Positions 43,825 through 51,982 of a stretch of 64,000 nt of DNA are shown here, one piece after another (position 1 is the stretch's first letter; the number at the start of each line of letters is the position of its first letter). The notes beneath the pieces were generated by a model. That model was not told where the DNA came from and made no database searches. It saw only the letters and a program-made list of their open reading frames with translations. The stretch is taken from positions 620,001 through 684,000 of the forward strand of contig CAXXPU010000006.1 in assembly GCA_963666875.2 (NCBI GenBank), in the 5' to 3' direction. This DNA comes from G963662655 sp963666875 (GTDB lineage: Bacteria; Cloacimonadota; Cloacimonadia; Cloacimonadales; JAIOQZ01). The position numbers and the translations under genes were made by a program.

Positions 43825-43908
43825 AGAAAGGTGGGTACAAACCGGGAAGATAGGTGACAAAATAGACCGGGAAGATAGGTAATACTCAAAAAGCATTGAG
43901 GAGAGCCT

Positions 43909-45153
43909 ATGCCCTTTCAGAGAACAACGAAGTATGATCAACTCCATAAGTTGATAGGAGATTATCTTAGCGATCAATATACGGTAGTAGATTTACATCG
44001 GATATATGGAGTATCCTGTAAAACGATCTACAAATGGATCAATCGTTATAAGGAAGATCCAGCGAACTGGGCTTTGGCTCGCAGCAGTGCTCCGCACAGC
44101 CACCCGAATCAGACCCCGCCCGAGATCCTTGAAATGATTATCAACATGAAGCTTGCACATTTGAGTTGGGGTCCGCGCAAGATAATACACGCGTTACAGA
44201 ACCAGGATTCAACCATCGACTGGCCAGCAGCGAGTACAGCAGGCGAATGGTTGAAACGTCACGGTCTAGTGAAACATCGTTTGGTACGTAGTCATGTACC
44301 GCCATACAGCCAGCCCTTCGGTGAATGCAACTGCAGTAATGCCATCTGGAGTATTGACTATAAGGGTCAATTTCGGCTTTTGAATGGCGAGTATTGCTAT
44401 CCGCTGACGATCACCGACAATTTCAGTCGTTTCTTTTTGTGTTGTCATGCGCTTCCGAGCACGAACCACAAGGATTGCGAGCATTGGCTTGACTGGACTT
44501 TTCAGCAGTATGGTTTGCCGGACAGTATCCGTTCTGATAACGGAGTTCCGTTTTGCATTGCGAGTAAAACGGGCTTGAGTCGATTCTGGCTTCATCTGAT
44601 TCGTCTCGGCATAACGCTTGAGCGAATCGAGAAGGGTAAACCCCAGCAGAATGGTCGTCATGAGCGGATGCATCGTACACTGAAGCATGAAACCTGCAAG
44701 CCCCCAGCGCGCGATATGTTATCCCAGCAGGAAGCGTTTAACGCTTTTATAGAAGAGTACAATACGATTCGTCCTCATGAGGCTTTGGGAGGACACCCAC
44801 CGGCGTCGGTATATCAACCGAGCTTGCGCAAATATCCGCTTAAGATATTCGGTCCGGAGTATCCTGAAGACTTTGAAAAGCGTAAAATCAAGGATACCGG
44901 TGAGGTGAAATTACATGGAAAGAGAGTGTTTGTAAGTGAGCTTCTCGCAGGTGAATATGTTGCCTTGGAAGAGCTGGAGGATCGTGATGGTATCTGGCGC
45001 ATTTATTACTACCAGACGCCGATTACGGATCTGGATATCAGAACGATGAAATTGATCCCGATTAAAACAAGCCTCGGCGAGGCGCGAAATTCTCCCTCAT
45101 CCCGGCATGCCGGGATGAGGGAGAATACTGGACAGGAAACCATTAAAGTGTAA
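43909..45153 (+). CDS. IS481-type DDE transposase
   Basis: A 414-residue transposase. The N-terminal helix-turn-helix is 'VVDLHRIYGVSCKTIYKWIN'. The rve integrase core has the DDE residues in 'IWSIDYKGQF', 'SIRSDNGVPF' and 'QQNGRHERMHRT' (Glu in HER), followed by 'EYNTIRPHEALGG' typical of IS481/IS3. GAGGAG lies before the ATG. The last 25 residues are encoded by a perfect 38-base palindrome and the inner part of the right end, so the C-terminus has been extended or changed relative to an end near 'MKLIPI'. Looks intact and potentially active. Confidence 0.92.
   Translation: MPFQRTTKYDQLHKLIGDYLSDQYTVVDLHRIYGVSCKTIYKWINRYKEDPANWALARSSAPHSHPNQTPPEILEMIINMKLAHLSWGPRKIIHALQNQDSTIDWPAASTAGEWLKRHGLVKHRLVRSHVPPYSQPFGECNCSNAIWSIDYKGQFRLLNGEYCYPLTITDNFSRFFLCCHALPSTNHKDCEHWLDWTFQQYGLPDSIRSDNGVPFCIASKTGLSRFWLHLIRLGITLERIEKGKPQQNGRHERMHRTLKHETCKPPARDMLSQQEAFNAFIEEYNTIRPHEALGGHPPASVYQPSLRKYPLKIFGPEYPEDFEKRKIKDTGEVKLHGKRVFVSELLAGEYVALEELEDRDGIWRIYYYQTPITDLDIRTMKLIPIKTSLGEARNSPSSRHAGMRENTGQETIKV
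45089..45126. repeat. Perfect 38-bp palindrome within the 3' end of the transposase gene
   Basis: Positions 45089-45126 are self-complementary without a spacer (centre GCATGC at 45107/45108, core TCATCCCGGCATGCCGGGAT). It lies in frame in the coding sequence. It may be a small palindromic repeat inserted into the gene, or a terminator of the element. Confidence 0.9.
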
Positions 45154-45225
45154 CCTATGTCCCCGGGCTAATCTGTTACCAACGTCCCGGATGTACACGG
45201 CTATGTTTGGATACTGATCACTTTC

Positions 45226-45259
45226 TCACCCCCCTGACAAGGGGGGACAAAGGGGGGTT
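45226..45259. repeat. Right arm of the split palindromic repeat
   Basis: The 34 bases are the exact reverse complement of 43791-43824. The residual loop on this side is 45199-45225. The IS256 target site begins 7 bases further on. Confidence 0.9.
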
Positions 45260-45273
45260 ATCTTATAAATACA

Positions 45274-46583
45274 GGTACCGTCCCAAGTAGTGTGTCTGAT
45301 TGACAAAAAAGAGCAAGAACCTCCAAGGTTAAATTGGCAAACAAAACCAAGGAGGTTCTCATGAACTTTTCGCTCCCACAAATAGAGCAAATCGTCGACA
45401 CAGCTCTCAACAAGCATGGTCTTAACCAAGTCTATCAAACGTTTTGCAATTGTCTAATGAAATTGGAGAGAAACGAGTTTTTACGCCTTGCGTCCGATAT
45501 GAATAACAAAGGAAATGGTTACCGAGCAGGCTCTGCGAGCGGAGTTTGGGGTTCCTTGTCGCTACGGATTCCACGTGATCGTCTTGGGCATTTTTACCCG
45601 GTAATCCTGAGCGTATTGCGCAATCAGGAGAATGAGCTCCACGAGCTTGCTTTCAACCTTTACAGCAAGGGTTTATCGACACGAGATGTAAGTGACGTTT
45701 TCGAAAGTATTTACGGTAAGAACTACAGCAAATCCAGTATCAGTCGAATCACGCAGTCCTTCTCAGAAGAGCTTCAGCAGTGGCGTGACCGTCTTCTGCA
45801 AAGGCGATATCCTGTTTTAATCGTGGATGCTCTGTTTACCCATATCAGAAGGGCAGGAAAGGTCGAGAGTGAAGCAATCTATACCGTGATCGGTCTGCAG
45901 GAAGATATGAGTCGAGATATCCTTGCAATCGAGAATATCCCCCAGGAATCCGCTTCGGGGTGGGCGTCTCTGCTGCAAAACCTTAAGGCAAGAGGTTTGG
46001 AGACAACAGACCTCATCATCGCTGATGGTATCAATGGTCTTGAGAACAGCATTGCTCGTGTCTATCCTGAAGCTGATTTGCAGAAGTGTGTCGTCCACCT
46101 GAAACGAAATATTCTCAACCATGTTCGTCATGACCATAAGGAGGAAGTTGCGGCAGATTTACGTGAGGTGTTCAACATATCGGATCCCACCTTTTCCCGG
46201 GAGGAAGCGAGTGACAGATTCGAAACTTTCTGTGTCAAATGGGGATCGAAATACCCATATATCAAAAGGCTGAAGAATCGACACGAGATGACGTATTACT
46301 TCACCTATCTACAATATGATTACCGTATCAGAGGAATGATCTATACGACGAACTGGGTGGAACGTTTGCACAAAAGCTTCCGACGGGTATTGAAGATCAG
46401 AAACTCAATGCCGACGGAGGAGTCGGCATTGCTGCTGCTTTCGAAAGTTGCTATGGATAAGTCTGATCGATACCGAAAGTATCCGATCTATAATTTCAAG
46501 TTTGACACGAAACTCTTTCCAAATAAATACTGAATGAGATTGTATACCTTGAAGGTTCAAGACACACTTAAAGGGACAGTACC
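45274..46583 (+). mobile_element. IS256-family insertion sequence with 8-bp target duplication
   Basis: A 1310-base element. Terminal inverted repeats of about 24 bases: left GGTACCGTCCCAAGTAGTGT and, inward from the right, GGTACTGTCCCTTTAAGTGT, sharing AGTGTGTCT beyond. It is flanked by a perfect direct 8-base duplication TAAATACA (45266-45273 and 46584-46591), the size expected for this family. The clean duplication indicates simple, fairly recent transposition. Confidence 0.93.
45361..46533 (+). CDS. IS256-family (mutator-type) transposase
   Basis: A 390-residue transposase. The family features are 'LSTRDVSDVFESIYGKNYSK', the first Asp in 'VLIVDALFTHIRRAG', 'YTVIGLQEDMSRDILA', the second Asp in 'LIIADGINGLENSI', the Cys-x2-His pair 'LQKCVVHLKRNI' and the Glu in 'TTNWVERLHKSFRRVLK'. 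AAGGAGG lies 7 bases before ATG 45361; a longer in-frame start is not supported. The catalytic set is complete, and the gene fills a complete element with target duplication, so it may be active. Confidence 0.95.
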   Translation: MNFSLPQIEQIVDTALNKHGLNQVYQTFCNCLMKLERNEFLRLASDMNNKGNGYRAGSASGVWGSLSLRIPRDRLGHFYPVILSVLRNQENELHELAFNLYSKGLSTRDVSDVFESIYGKNYSKSSISRITQSFSEELQQWRDRLLQRRYPVLIVDALFTHIRRAGKVESEAIYTVIGLQEDMSRDILAIENIPQESASGWASLLQNLKARGLETTDLIIADGINGLENSIARVYPEADLQKCVVHLKRNILNHVRHDHKEEVAADLREVFNISDPTFSREEASDRFETFCVKWGSKYPYIKRLKNRHEMTYYFTYLQYDYRIRGMIYTTNWVERLHKSFRRVLKIRNSMPTEESALLLLSKVAMDKSDRYRKYPIYNFKFDTKLFPNKY

Positions 46584-46591
46584 TAAATACA

Positions 46592-46762
46592 AACAGCGAC
46601 AACGGAATCCATCTACCATTTTCACACAGTCTGTCCGAGCGGTGTTCTCTTGTTCCGATCCTTGTTGGAGCGCCCGGAGGTCTCGCGCTACGAGGGAGGC
46701 GGGGAATGCCAAGCTGGAACTTGGCGGACCAAAGGGATGCCTGTGCACCAATGAAAAAAGCC
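46592..46762. other. Residual segment between two insertion sequences
   Basis: This 171-base strip holds CATTTTCACACAGTCTG (46617-46633, inverted partner of 43722), a degenerate piece of the 14937 repeat (near 46670-46692), a hairpin GCCAAG-ctggaa-CTTGGC (46708-46725) and the left copy of the AAAAAGCC target duplication (46755-46762). No gene is credible. Confidence 0.6.
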
Positions 46763-47800
46763 GGTCTAAAGGGCAAAAGTTGGTTGCTATTTCGACAGGA
46801 TTTCATCGATCATCCTACGTTTTCTCCAATGTTTAATGCCCGGATGATTTCTCAGTTTTCGTTTCAGCTTTGAGAATGTACCTTCCAACGAATTTGTGGT
46901 GTTCGGAATGTTGCGTTCTGAGTAATCCAGATAGGTAAACAAGAACGGAAGATTGGATTTCAAGCTTCGGATTGCACTACGTAATCTTCGATGAGTGTAG
47001 TGCCATTTTCCGGTTTCTTCATTGCGGGTTTTCTCAAGCAGAAATGATTTCCATTTCTGCTCCCATTCTGAAATCATCTCTTCGAATTCTGATCGAGATG
47101 ATTTACATAATTGAAGAACGATGTCCTTCAACTCTTTGCCTGCTTCAAGTTTGGGATTTCGGGTAATGTATCGAATCACGATCTGAACTTGATGAAATTG
47201 GCACATTTGCACAGGGATATCATGGAAGGCACGAAATAGCCCTCGTTTCCCATCACAAGCGATTCCCAGTATTTCCCACGAACGGTCTTTCAACGATTGA
47301 ATCCCATCGATGTAGGCTTTCACGGTCTCGTGCTTCACATAGACCCAGAAAAGGTTTCTCTTACTCAGCTCATCGCGAAAAACCATGACACCGAAGCCAC
47401 GACCGAAATAGCAGGTATCCATTACGATCACACATTTACCACTCTCATATTGTGGGTGCTCGAAAGAAGCATGATCAAGTTTACGTCGGATTGTCCAGGT
47501 TGAAAGACCGTAGCGAATGCTTAGACTTTTTAGATTCTGATCGCCATGAACGTATTCTTTCCATAAGCGCTTTTCAAGTCGATCGGTTTTACGTCTTCCA
47601 TTCTCGAAAACATACCTGCAATCGTTGCATTTATACCGTTGAATACGACCGCGTTTTCCGTTTTTTTCGTATTGTCGGAACCGCATTTAGGGCAGTGCTT
47701 TTGAGTCATTTTTATGCTCCTACATAAAAATCTGCATTTAAATGACAATCAGTAAATGAGTTAGATGCTATCATAGCAACCAATTTTTGCTCTTTAAGCC
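46763..47800 (-). mobile_element. Mutator-type (IS1249-like) insertion sequence with 8-bp target duplication
   Basis: A 1038-base element. The 28-base inverted ends match at about 24 positions (left GGTCTAAAGGGCAAAAGTTG, right read inward GGCTTAAAGAGCAAAAATTG, both continuing GTTGCTAT). The perfect direct duplication AAAAAGCC flanks it (46755-46762 and 47801-47808). The target is the T-tract and stem base of the efflux-operon terminator. Confidence 0.9.
46787..47709 (-). pseudogene. IS1249-like transposase split at an A7 run (frameshifted or recoded)
   Basis: Two frames together make one transposase. Frame 1 starts at ATG 47709 (GGAGC upstream) and encodes the zinc-ribbon half 'MTQKHCPKCGSDNTKK'. 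At an A7 tract (47661-47667 on the plus strand as T7) the family sequence continues in the -1 frame: 'NGKRGRIQRYKCNDCRYVF', then the DDE parts 'CVIVMDTCYFGRGFG', 'GIACDGKRGLFRAF', the 'MCQFHQVQIVIRY' motif and 'NTTNSLEGTFSKLKRKLRN'. A -1 slip on the A-run would join the two CxxC halves of the ribbon. It could be programmed or transcriptional slippage, or a true frameshift mutation. The second frame also has its own ATG at 47686. Confidence 0.8.
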
Positions 47801-47834
47801 AAAAAGCCCGATCCACTGATGAATCGGGCTTTCG
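47801..47834 (-). terminator. Terminator of the efflux operon, its tail interrupted by an insertion sequence
   Basis: Stem AAAGCCCGAT / ATCGGGCTTT (47803-47812 with 47823-47832), loop of 10 bases. On the minus strand the T-tract is 47805-47801, directly followed by the insertion sequence. Removing the element and one duplication copy restores a six-T tail. Confidence 0.85.
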
Positions 47835-47846
47835 TTATTTCAGAGG

Positions 47847-50800
47847 TTAGGATTGTTGTTTCTGTCTGCGCGTCGTGAGGTAGTAGAACGACGGGATCAC
47901 GATCAGGGTCAGGAAAGTCGACACGATCAGACCGCCGATACTGACCACACCGAGCGCCTGGCGGAACTCGCGACCGGCGGAACCGATACCGAGCGCCATC
48001 GGGAGCATACCCAGCATGATCGCCAGAGACGACATCATGATCGGCTTCAGCTTTGTGGGGCAAGCTTCGATCAGCGCGTCATGCGGATTTTTGCCTTCCC
48101 TTCGAAGCTGGTTCGTATAGTCGAGTAAGAGGATCGCGTTATTGACCACGATACCCACCAGCATGATGATTGCCATCATTGAGAAGAGGTTCATGGTGAT
48201 TCCGGTGAAGTACAGCGCACCGAAGACGCCGATCAGCGCCAGCGGTAGCGTACTGAGGATCAGAAGCGGTTGCACGAAGCTTTCCAGGATCGCTGCAAGC
48301 AGCATGTAGGTGAGTAGGATCGCCAGGATGAGTGCGCGGAGCATGTCCGCAATCATATCGTTCATCATATCGACGTCGCCACCCCACTGGTAGCTGTAGC
48401 CGGACGGGAAATCGACTTCGGCGATTCGCGCGTTGATAACGTTCGTGACGTCTCCGAGCGCGGCACCGATGGCGTTGCTAGCGGAGATCAGCACAGTCTT
48501 TGCCTTGTCGCGATGGATCACCTTGTTCACGCCTTCTGAGAAATTCACTTCGCCAAGCTGGGACAGCCGATACGTCCCGGATGGCGTGACGACGGGGATA
48601 TTGCGGATTTTCTCGGGTGAATCAACCGATTCATCCGTCATGCATACGCGAAGGTCGTAGTTTTCGTTGTTTTCTTTGTATTCTGTGGAAACGATACCTT
48701 CGATGGAAGCGCGCAGCGTCATCGCGACGTCGTAGATCGTTGCGCCGGCATCCATCAGTTTGCGACGATCCGGCACGAAGGTGATTTCCGGTTTTCCGGA
48801 GCGAAGGCTGCTGTCGAGGTTGATCAGCCCGGGGATATCACCGATTTTCTCGAGAATTTCATCGTTCAATCGGGAGAGTTCGTCGATGTCATATCCCTTC
48901 AGGTAAAATTCAATGGGCGCGCCGCCAGAATCAGCCGCAGACGAGACCACCTGGGTCTTGATACGCGCGTTGGGAATGGCGGACAGCTCCTTGATCAGGA
49001 GGTTGTTCAGCTCCGAGGTGGTCATCTCGCGTTGTTCGGAATCGACAAGCTTGATATTGGCGTACGCGAGGTTTGTTCCGATATCGGTATCGGATATCTT
49101 CCCGAGCGTGGTGAGCATGTGCTTCACTTCCGGGTGGGAAACCACGACGCTTTCGATCTTCTGAAGTACTTCTGCGGTTTGCTCGAGGTTGTAGCCCTGC
49201 GGCAACTCGGCTTGAAGCTTGATGTTACCTTCATCCATCAGCGGCATGAACTCGAAACCGATCTTGCCGGCGAGCATGAAGCTACCGATAAGGAGCAACA
49301 CCGTTCCGATCATCAGGAATCCGGTATAGCGTTTCTTGCGGAACAGAGCGGTCAGCAGTTTGCCGTAGCCCCGGTCGATATTGTCGAATTGCCGTTCGAT
49401 CCATTGGCCGATCTTGCCTTTCTTCATGGTCACGGGCAGGAATCTCGATGAGAGCATCGGGGTCATGGTGAAGGATATCAGTAGCGAGAAGATGGTCGCG
49501 AAGGTCACCGTGAGGGCGAACTCGCGGAAGAACTGCCCCACGATCGACGACATGGACGCGATGGGAAGAAACACCACGATGTTGGTCATGGTGGAGGCGA
49601 TTACCGCGACCGCGACTTCCGATGTACCGATTGCGGCCGATTCCACTTTCTTTTCGCCCAGACGCTTGTGCCTGAAGATATTCTCCAGCACTACGACCGA
49701 GTTTGTCACCAGCACACCCACCGAGATAGAGAGTCCCATCAGCGTGAAGATGTTGATGGTAAAGTCCGCCGCCTGCATGAGGATGAAGGTCGAGAGGATC
49801 GAGGTGGGCATGGCGAGCGCCACGATCAGGGTCGAGCGCCAGTCGTGCAGGAAGATTAACAGCACGATACCGGTGAACAGGATACCCAGGATAATGTTTC
49901 CAAGCGTATCTTCCACCGAACTTCGGATGAAGATCGAGCTGTCATCGACCATATTGAGTTCGAGACCATCGGGAAGGATTTCACGAATCTCGGGAAGGGA
50001 TTCGTTCACCTGGTCCGCCACATCGACTGCGTTACCGTCCGAACTCTTCATGATGCTGAGGCGCACGACATTCGGATCGCGAACCTTGCTCGCATTGTTG
50101 AAATAGACGCTGCGTTCCCGAACCTCAGCGCCGGTATCGATCACGTTCGCAAGCTGTTTCAACTGCTTGACACCGGTTGCGGTCGGGACTTCGGTATTTC
50201 TGAGCTTCTCGACCGAATCGTACTGCCCTTGAAGACGAACCGTATATTCCTGATCCTTTTGAAGGAAGTGTCCGCCCGGCAGGTCGAGGTTCTGCGCAGC
50301 CAGAATCTGACCGAGCTGTGCGAGTGAAATCGAGTTTTCGAGGACGACGCGATCGTCCAGCTCGACGCGAACTTCGCGTTCCTGACCACCGCTGATATTC
50401 ACGTTGGCGACGCCTTCGATCTGTGAAAGTCGGTCTTTGAGCTGCTTGTCGGCAATTTCGTAAAGTTCGATCGGAGTCCGATCACCACCAAGCGTAAGCT
50501 CGACGATGGGGAAATCTCCGATGTCGAACTTGCTGATGATCGGCTTATCGGCGTCGTCCGGAAGGTCATTCAGAATGGCGTCGATTTTGTCCTTCACTTC
50601 CTGGTTGGCGATATCGACATCCTTACCCGTTTCGAACCGGATAATAACAAATCCGACGCTTTCCATGGAATACGATTCGATATAATCGATTTTACTTACG
50701 GTAGAGACGGCGTCCTCGATCGGCTTGATGATCTGCGATTCGACTTCGAGAGGACTCGCTCCCGCATACACGATCTGGGCGGTAATAAACGGTATATCAA

Positions 50801-50918
50801 CGTCCGGCATCATGTTCAGCGGAAGATCGACGAACGCCAGCGTTCCGAACACGAGGAACACCGTGATCAGCATGGTGATCAGTACCGGGCGCTTGATTGA
50901 CAGGTCTGATAAAAACAT
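47847..50918 (-). CDS. RND efflux pump inner-membrane subunit (AcrB/HAE1-like)
   Basis: A 1023-residue transporter with the 12-helix RND layout: 'SIKRPVLITMLITVFLVFGT' at TM1, two large periplasmic loops, and the TM4 and TM10 signature regions. At the AcrB Asp407-Asp408 position the sequence is 'VGVLVTNSVVVLENIF' (Thr405-Asn406), and at the Lys940 position 'VGIVVNNAILLLDY' (Asn926). The classical proton-relay residues are therefore absent, so energy coupling must differ from AcrB. It lies 9 bases after the adaptor gene in the order tetR-tolC-adaptor-RND. Substrates are probably drugs, bile-like compounds or lipids. Confidence 0.93.
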   Translation of the reverse strand: MFLSDLSIKRPVLITMLITVFLVFGTLAFVDLPLNMMPDVDIPFITAQIVYAGASPLEVESQIIKPIEDAVSTVSKIDYIESYSMESVGFVIIRFETGKDVDIANQEVKDKIDAILNDLPDDADKPIISKFDIGDFPIVELTLGGDRTPIELYEIADKQLKDRLSQIEGVANVNISGGQEREVRVELDDRVVLENSISLAQLGQILAAQNLDLPGGHFLQKDQEYTVRLQGQYDSVEKLRNTEVPTATGVKQLKQLANVIDTGAEVRERSVYFNNASKVRDPNVVRLSIMKSSDGNAVDVADQVNESLPEIREILPDGLELNMVDDSSIFIRSSVEDTLGNIILGILFTGIVLLIFLHDWRSTLIVALAMPTSILSTFILMQAADFTINIFTLMGLSISVGVLVTNSVVVLENIFRHKRLGEKKVESAAIGTSEVAVAVIASTMTNIVVFLPIASMSSIVGQFFREFALTVTFATIFSLLISFTMTPMLSSRFLPVTMKKGKIGQWIERQFDNIDRGYGKLLTALFRKKRYTGFLMIGTVLLLIGSFMLAGKIGFEFMPLMDEGNIKLQAELPQGYNLEQTAEVLQKIESVVVSHPEVKHMLTTLGKISDTDIGTNLAYANIKLVDSEQREMTTSELNNLLIKELSAIPNARIKTQVVSSAADSGGAPIEFYLKGYDIDELSRLNDEILEKIGDIPGLINLDSSLRSGKPEITFVPDRRKLMDAGATIYDVAMTLRASIEGIVSTEYKENNENYDLRVCMTDESVDSPEKIRNIPVVTPSGTYRLSQLGEVNFSEGVNKVIHRDKAKTVLISASNAIGAALGDVTNVINARIAEVDFPSGYSYQWGGDVDMMNDMIADMLRALILAILLTYMLLAAILESFVQPLLILSTLPLALIGVFGALYFTGITMNLFSMMAIIMLVGIVVNNAILLLDYTNQLRREGKNPHDALIEACPTKLKPIMMSSLAIMLGMLPMALGIGSAGREFRQALGVVSIGGLIVSTFLTLIVIPSFYYLTTRRQKQQS

Positions 50919-50927
50919 GGTTACCCC

Positions 50928-51959
50928 TTAGTTGAGTACGTTTACTTTCTGTCCGTCATGCAGCAGGTGCAGACCCTGGATGATGAGGTGATCGCCGGGA
51001 TTCAGTCCGCCGGTGATTTCCAGATCGAGATTGTTGTTTATTCCGACGGTCACGCGCGCTTTCTGAGCCACGCCGCCCTTTTCGATAAATACGAAGTGTC
51101 CTTCCGCGTCGCTGAGGACGTTTTTGCGCTCGACAACGATCGCCTGTGGGTTGGCGTAGGTCTCGACCTTGATCTCTGCGGTCATGCCGGTGCCTTTGAT
51201 TGTACCATGATTTTTGAATTGGAGATCGACGGCGTATGCCTGACGCAAGGGATCCTTTTTCAGGGACACGCGGGTGACGATTCCGGTGATCGTAATATCC
51301 TCCCAGGTTGCGGTGGCTTTTACACCGTTGTGAAGCAGACGCATTTCGTTGTCATTGACCCAGATACGCGCTTTCATCCAGCTCAGATCGGAGATCGTGA
51401 ACAGCAGCTGCTCAGCCTCGACATTGTCGGAGACTTTCACGTTCATGGTGGTGATCATACCGCTTATCGGGGCCTGCGCCATCAGCATCTTGTTCAGCGC
51501 GTCCATCTTGGAGCTATAGACCTTGTACTGGGTTTCGGCGTTGTCGAGTTCCTGCTTCGAGATTCCACCCACTTCGTAAAGCTTCAGCATACGATCGTAG
51601 GTCGTGTTGGCGTTTTTATACATCGCAAAAAGTTCATCATGCTGGGCGGCCGGCGTATCACCCGGGAAGGTTACCAATACCTGGTTCTTCTTCACGGATT
51701 CGCCGACGTGCGCCTTGACCGAGACCACTCTTGCCCCGAAGCTGGCGTATTCGGAGGTTTCATTGATTCCGCTCAGCGTCGCGTTGTAGGTCAATTCCTT
51801 GGAGAAGTTCCGGGCTTCGATCTGCTGAATCTTCACCGGTAAACCGTTTTCCTGGTATAGCTGGTCCATATTCTTCGCCTGCTCGGTATCCTTTTTCGAA
51901 GAACATCCGGCAAGCATCAGTGCGGCCACAATCATCGCGATAAATATGTTCTTGTACAT
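50928..51959 (-). CDS. RND periplasmic adaptor (membrane fusion lipoprotein)
   Basis: A 343-residue lipoprotein with lipobox 'MLAGCSSKK' (Cys19). The HlyD/AcrA features are present: lipoyl half-motifs 'ARVVSVKAHVGESVKKNQVL' and 'APISGMITTMNVKVSDNVEA' around a helical hairpin ('HDELFAMYKNANTTYDRMLK'), a beta-barrel and a C-terminal 'RKNVLSDAEGHFVFIEKGG' domain. It links the RND pump to TolC. It lies 23 bases after tolC. Confidence 0.94.
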   Translation of the reverse strand: MYKNIFIAMIVAALMLAGCSSKKDTEQAKNMDQLYQENGLPVKIQQIEARNFSKELTYNATLSGINETSEYASFGARVVSVKAHVGESVKKNQVLVTFPGDTPAAQHDELFAMYKNANTTYDRMLKLYEVGGISKQELDNAETQYKVYSSKMDALNKMLMAQAPISGMITTMNVKVSDNVEAEQLLFTISDLSWMKARIWVNDNEMRLLHNGVKATATWEDITITGIVTRVSLKKDPLRQAYAVDLQFKNHGTIKGTGMTAEIKVETYANPQAIVVERKNVLSDAEGHFVFIEKGGVAQKARVTVGINNNLDLEITGGLNPGDHLIIQGLHLLHDGQKVNVLN

Positions 51960-51982
51960 GGTTTTCTCCTGCGTACTATTAT

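Larger units (their letters stand above)
43831..45198 (+). mobile_element. IS481-like insertion sequence
   Basis: The element is about 1.37 kb with one transposase gene. The ends are related inverted sequences: left GTACAAACCGGGAAGATAGG (from 43835) and right, read inward, GTGTACATCCGGGACGTTGG (from 45198). Each end holds two tandem copies of a CCGGGAAGATAGGT-like motif about 25 bases apart (left at 43842 and 43867), as expected for transposase binding sites. Exact outer borders are uncertain by a few bases and I see no clear target duplication. It is inserted in the loop of a palindromic repeat. Confidence 0.8.

Noticed and set aside
43831..46583. Composite transposon made of two insertion sequences
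   Set aside because: The two elements belong to different families with different ends, the IS256 copy has its own target duplication, and no cargo lies between them.
46592..46836. Short open frame covering the strip between two insertion sequences
   Set aside because: It consists of repeat fragments and crosses the end of an insertion sequence; no ribosome site or protein-like composition.
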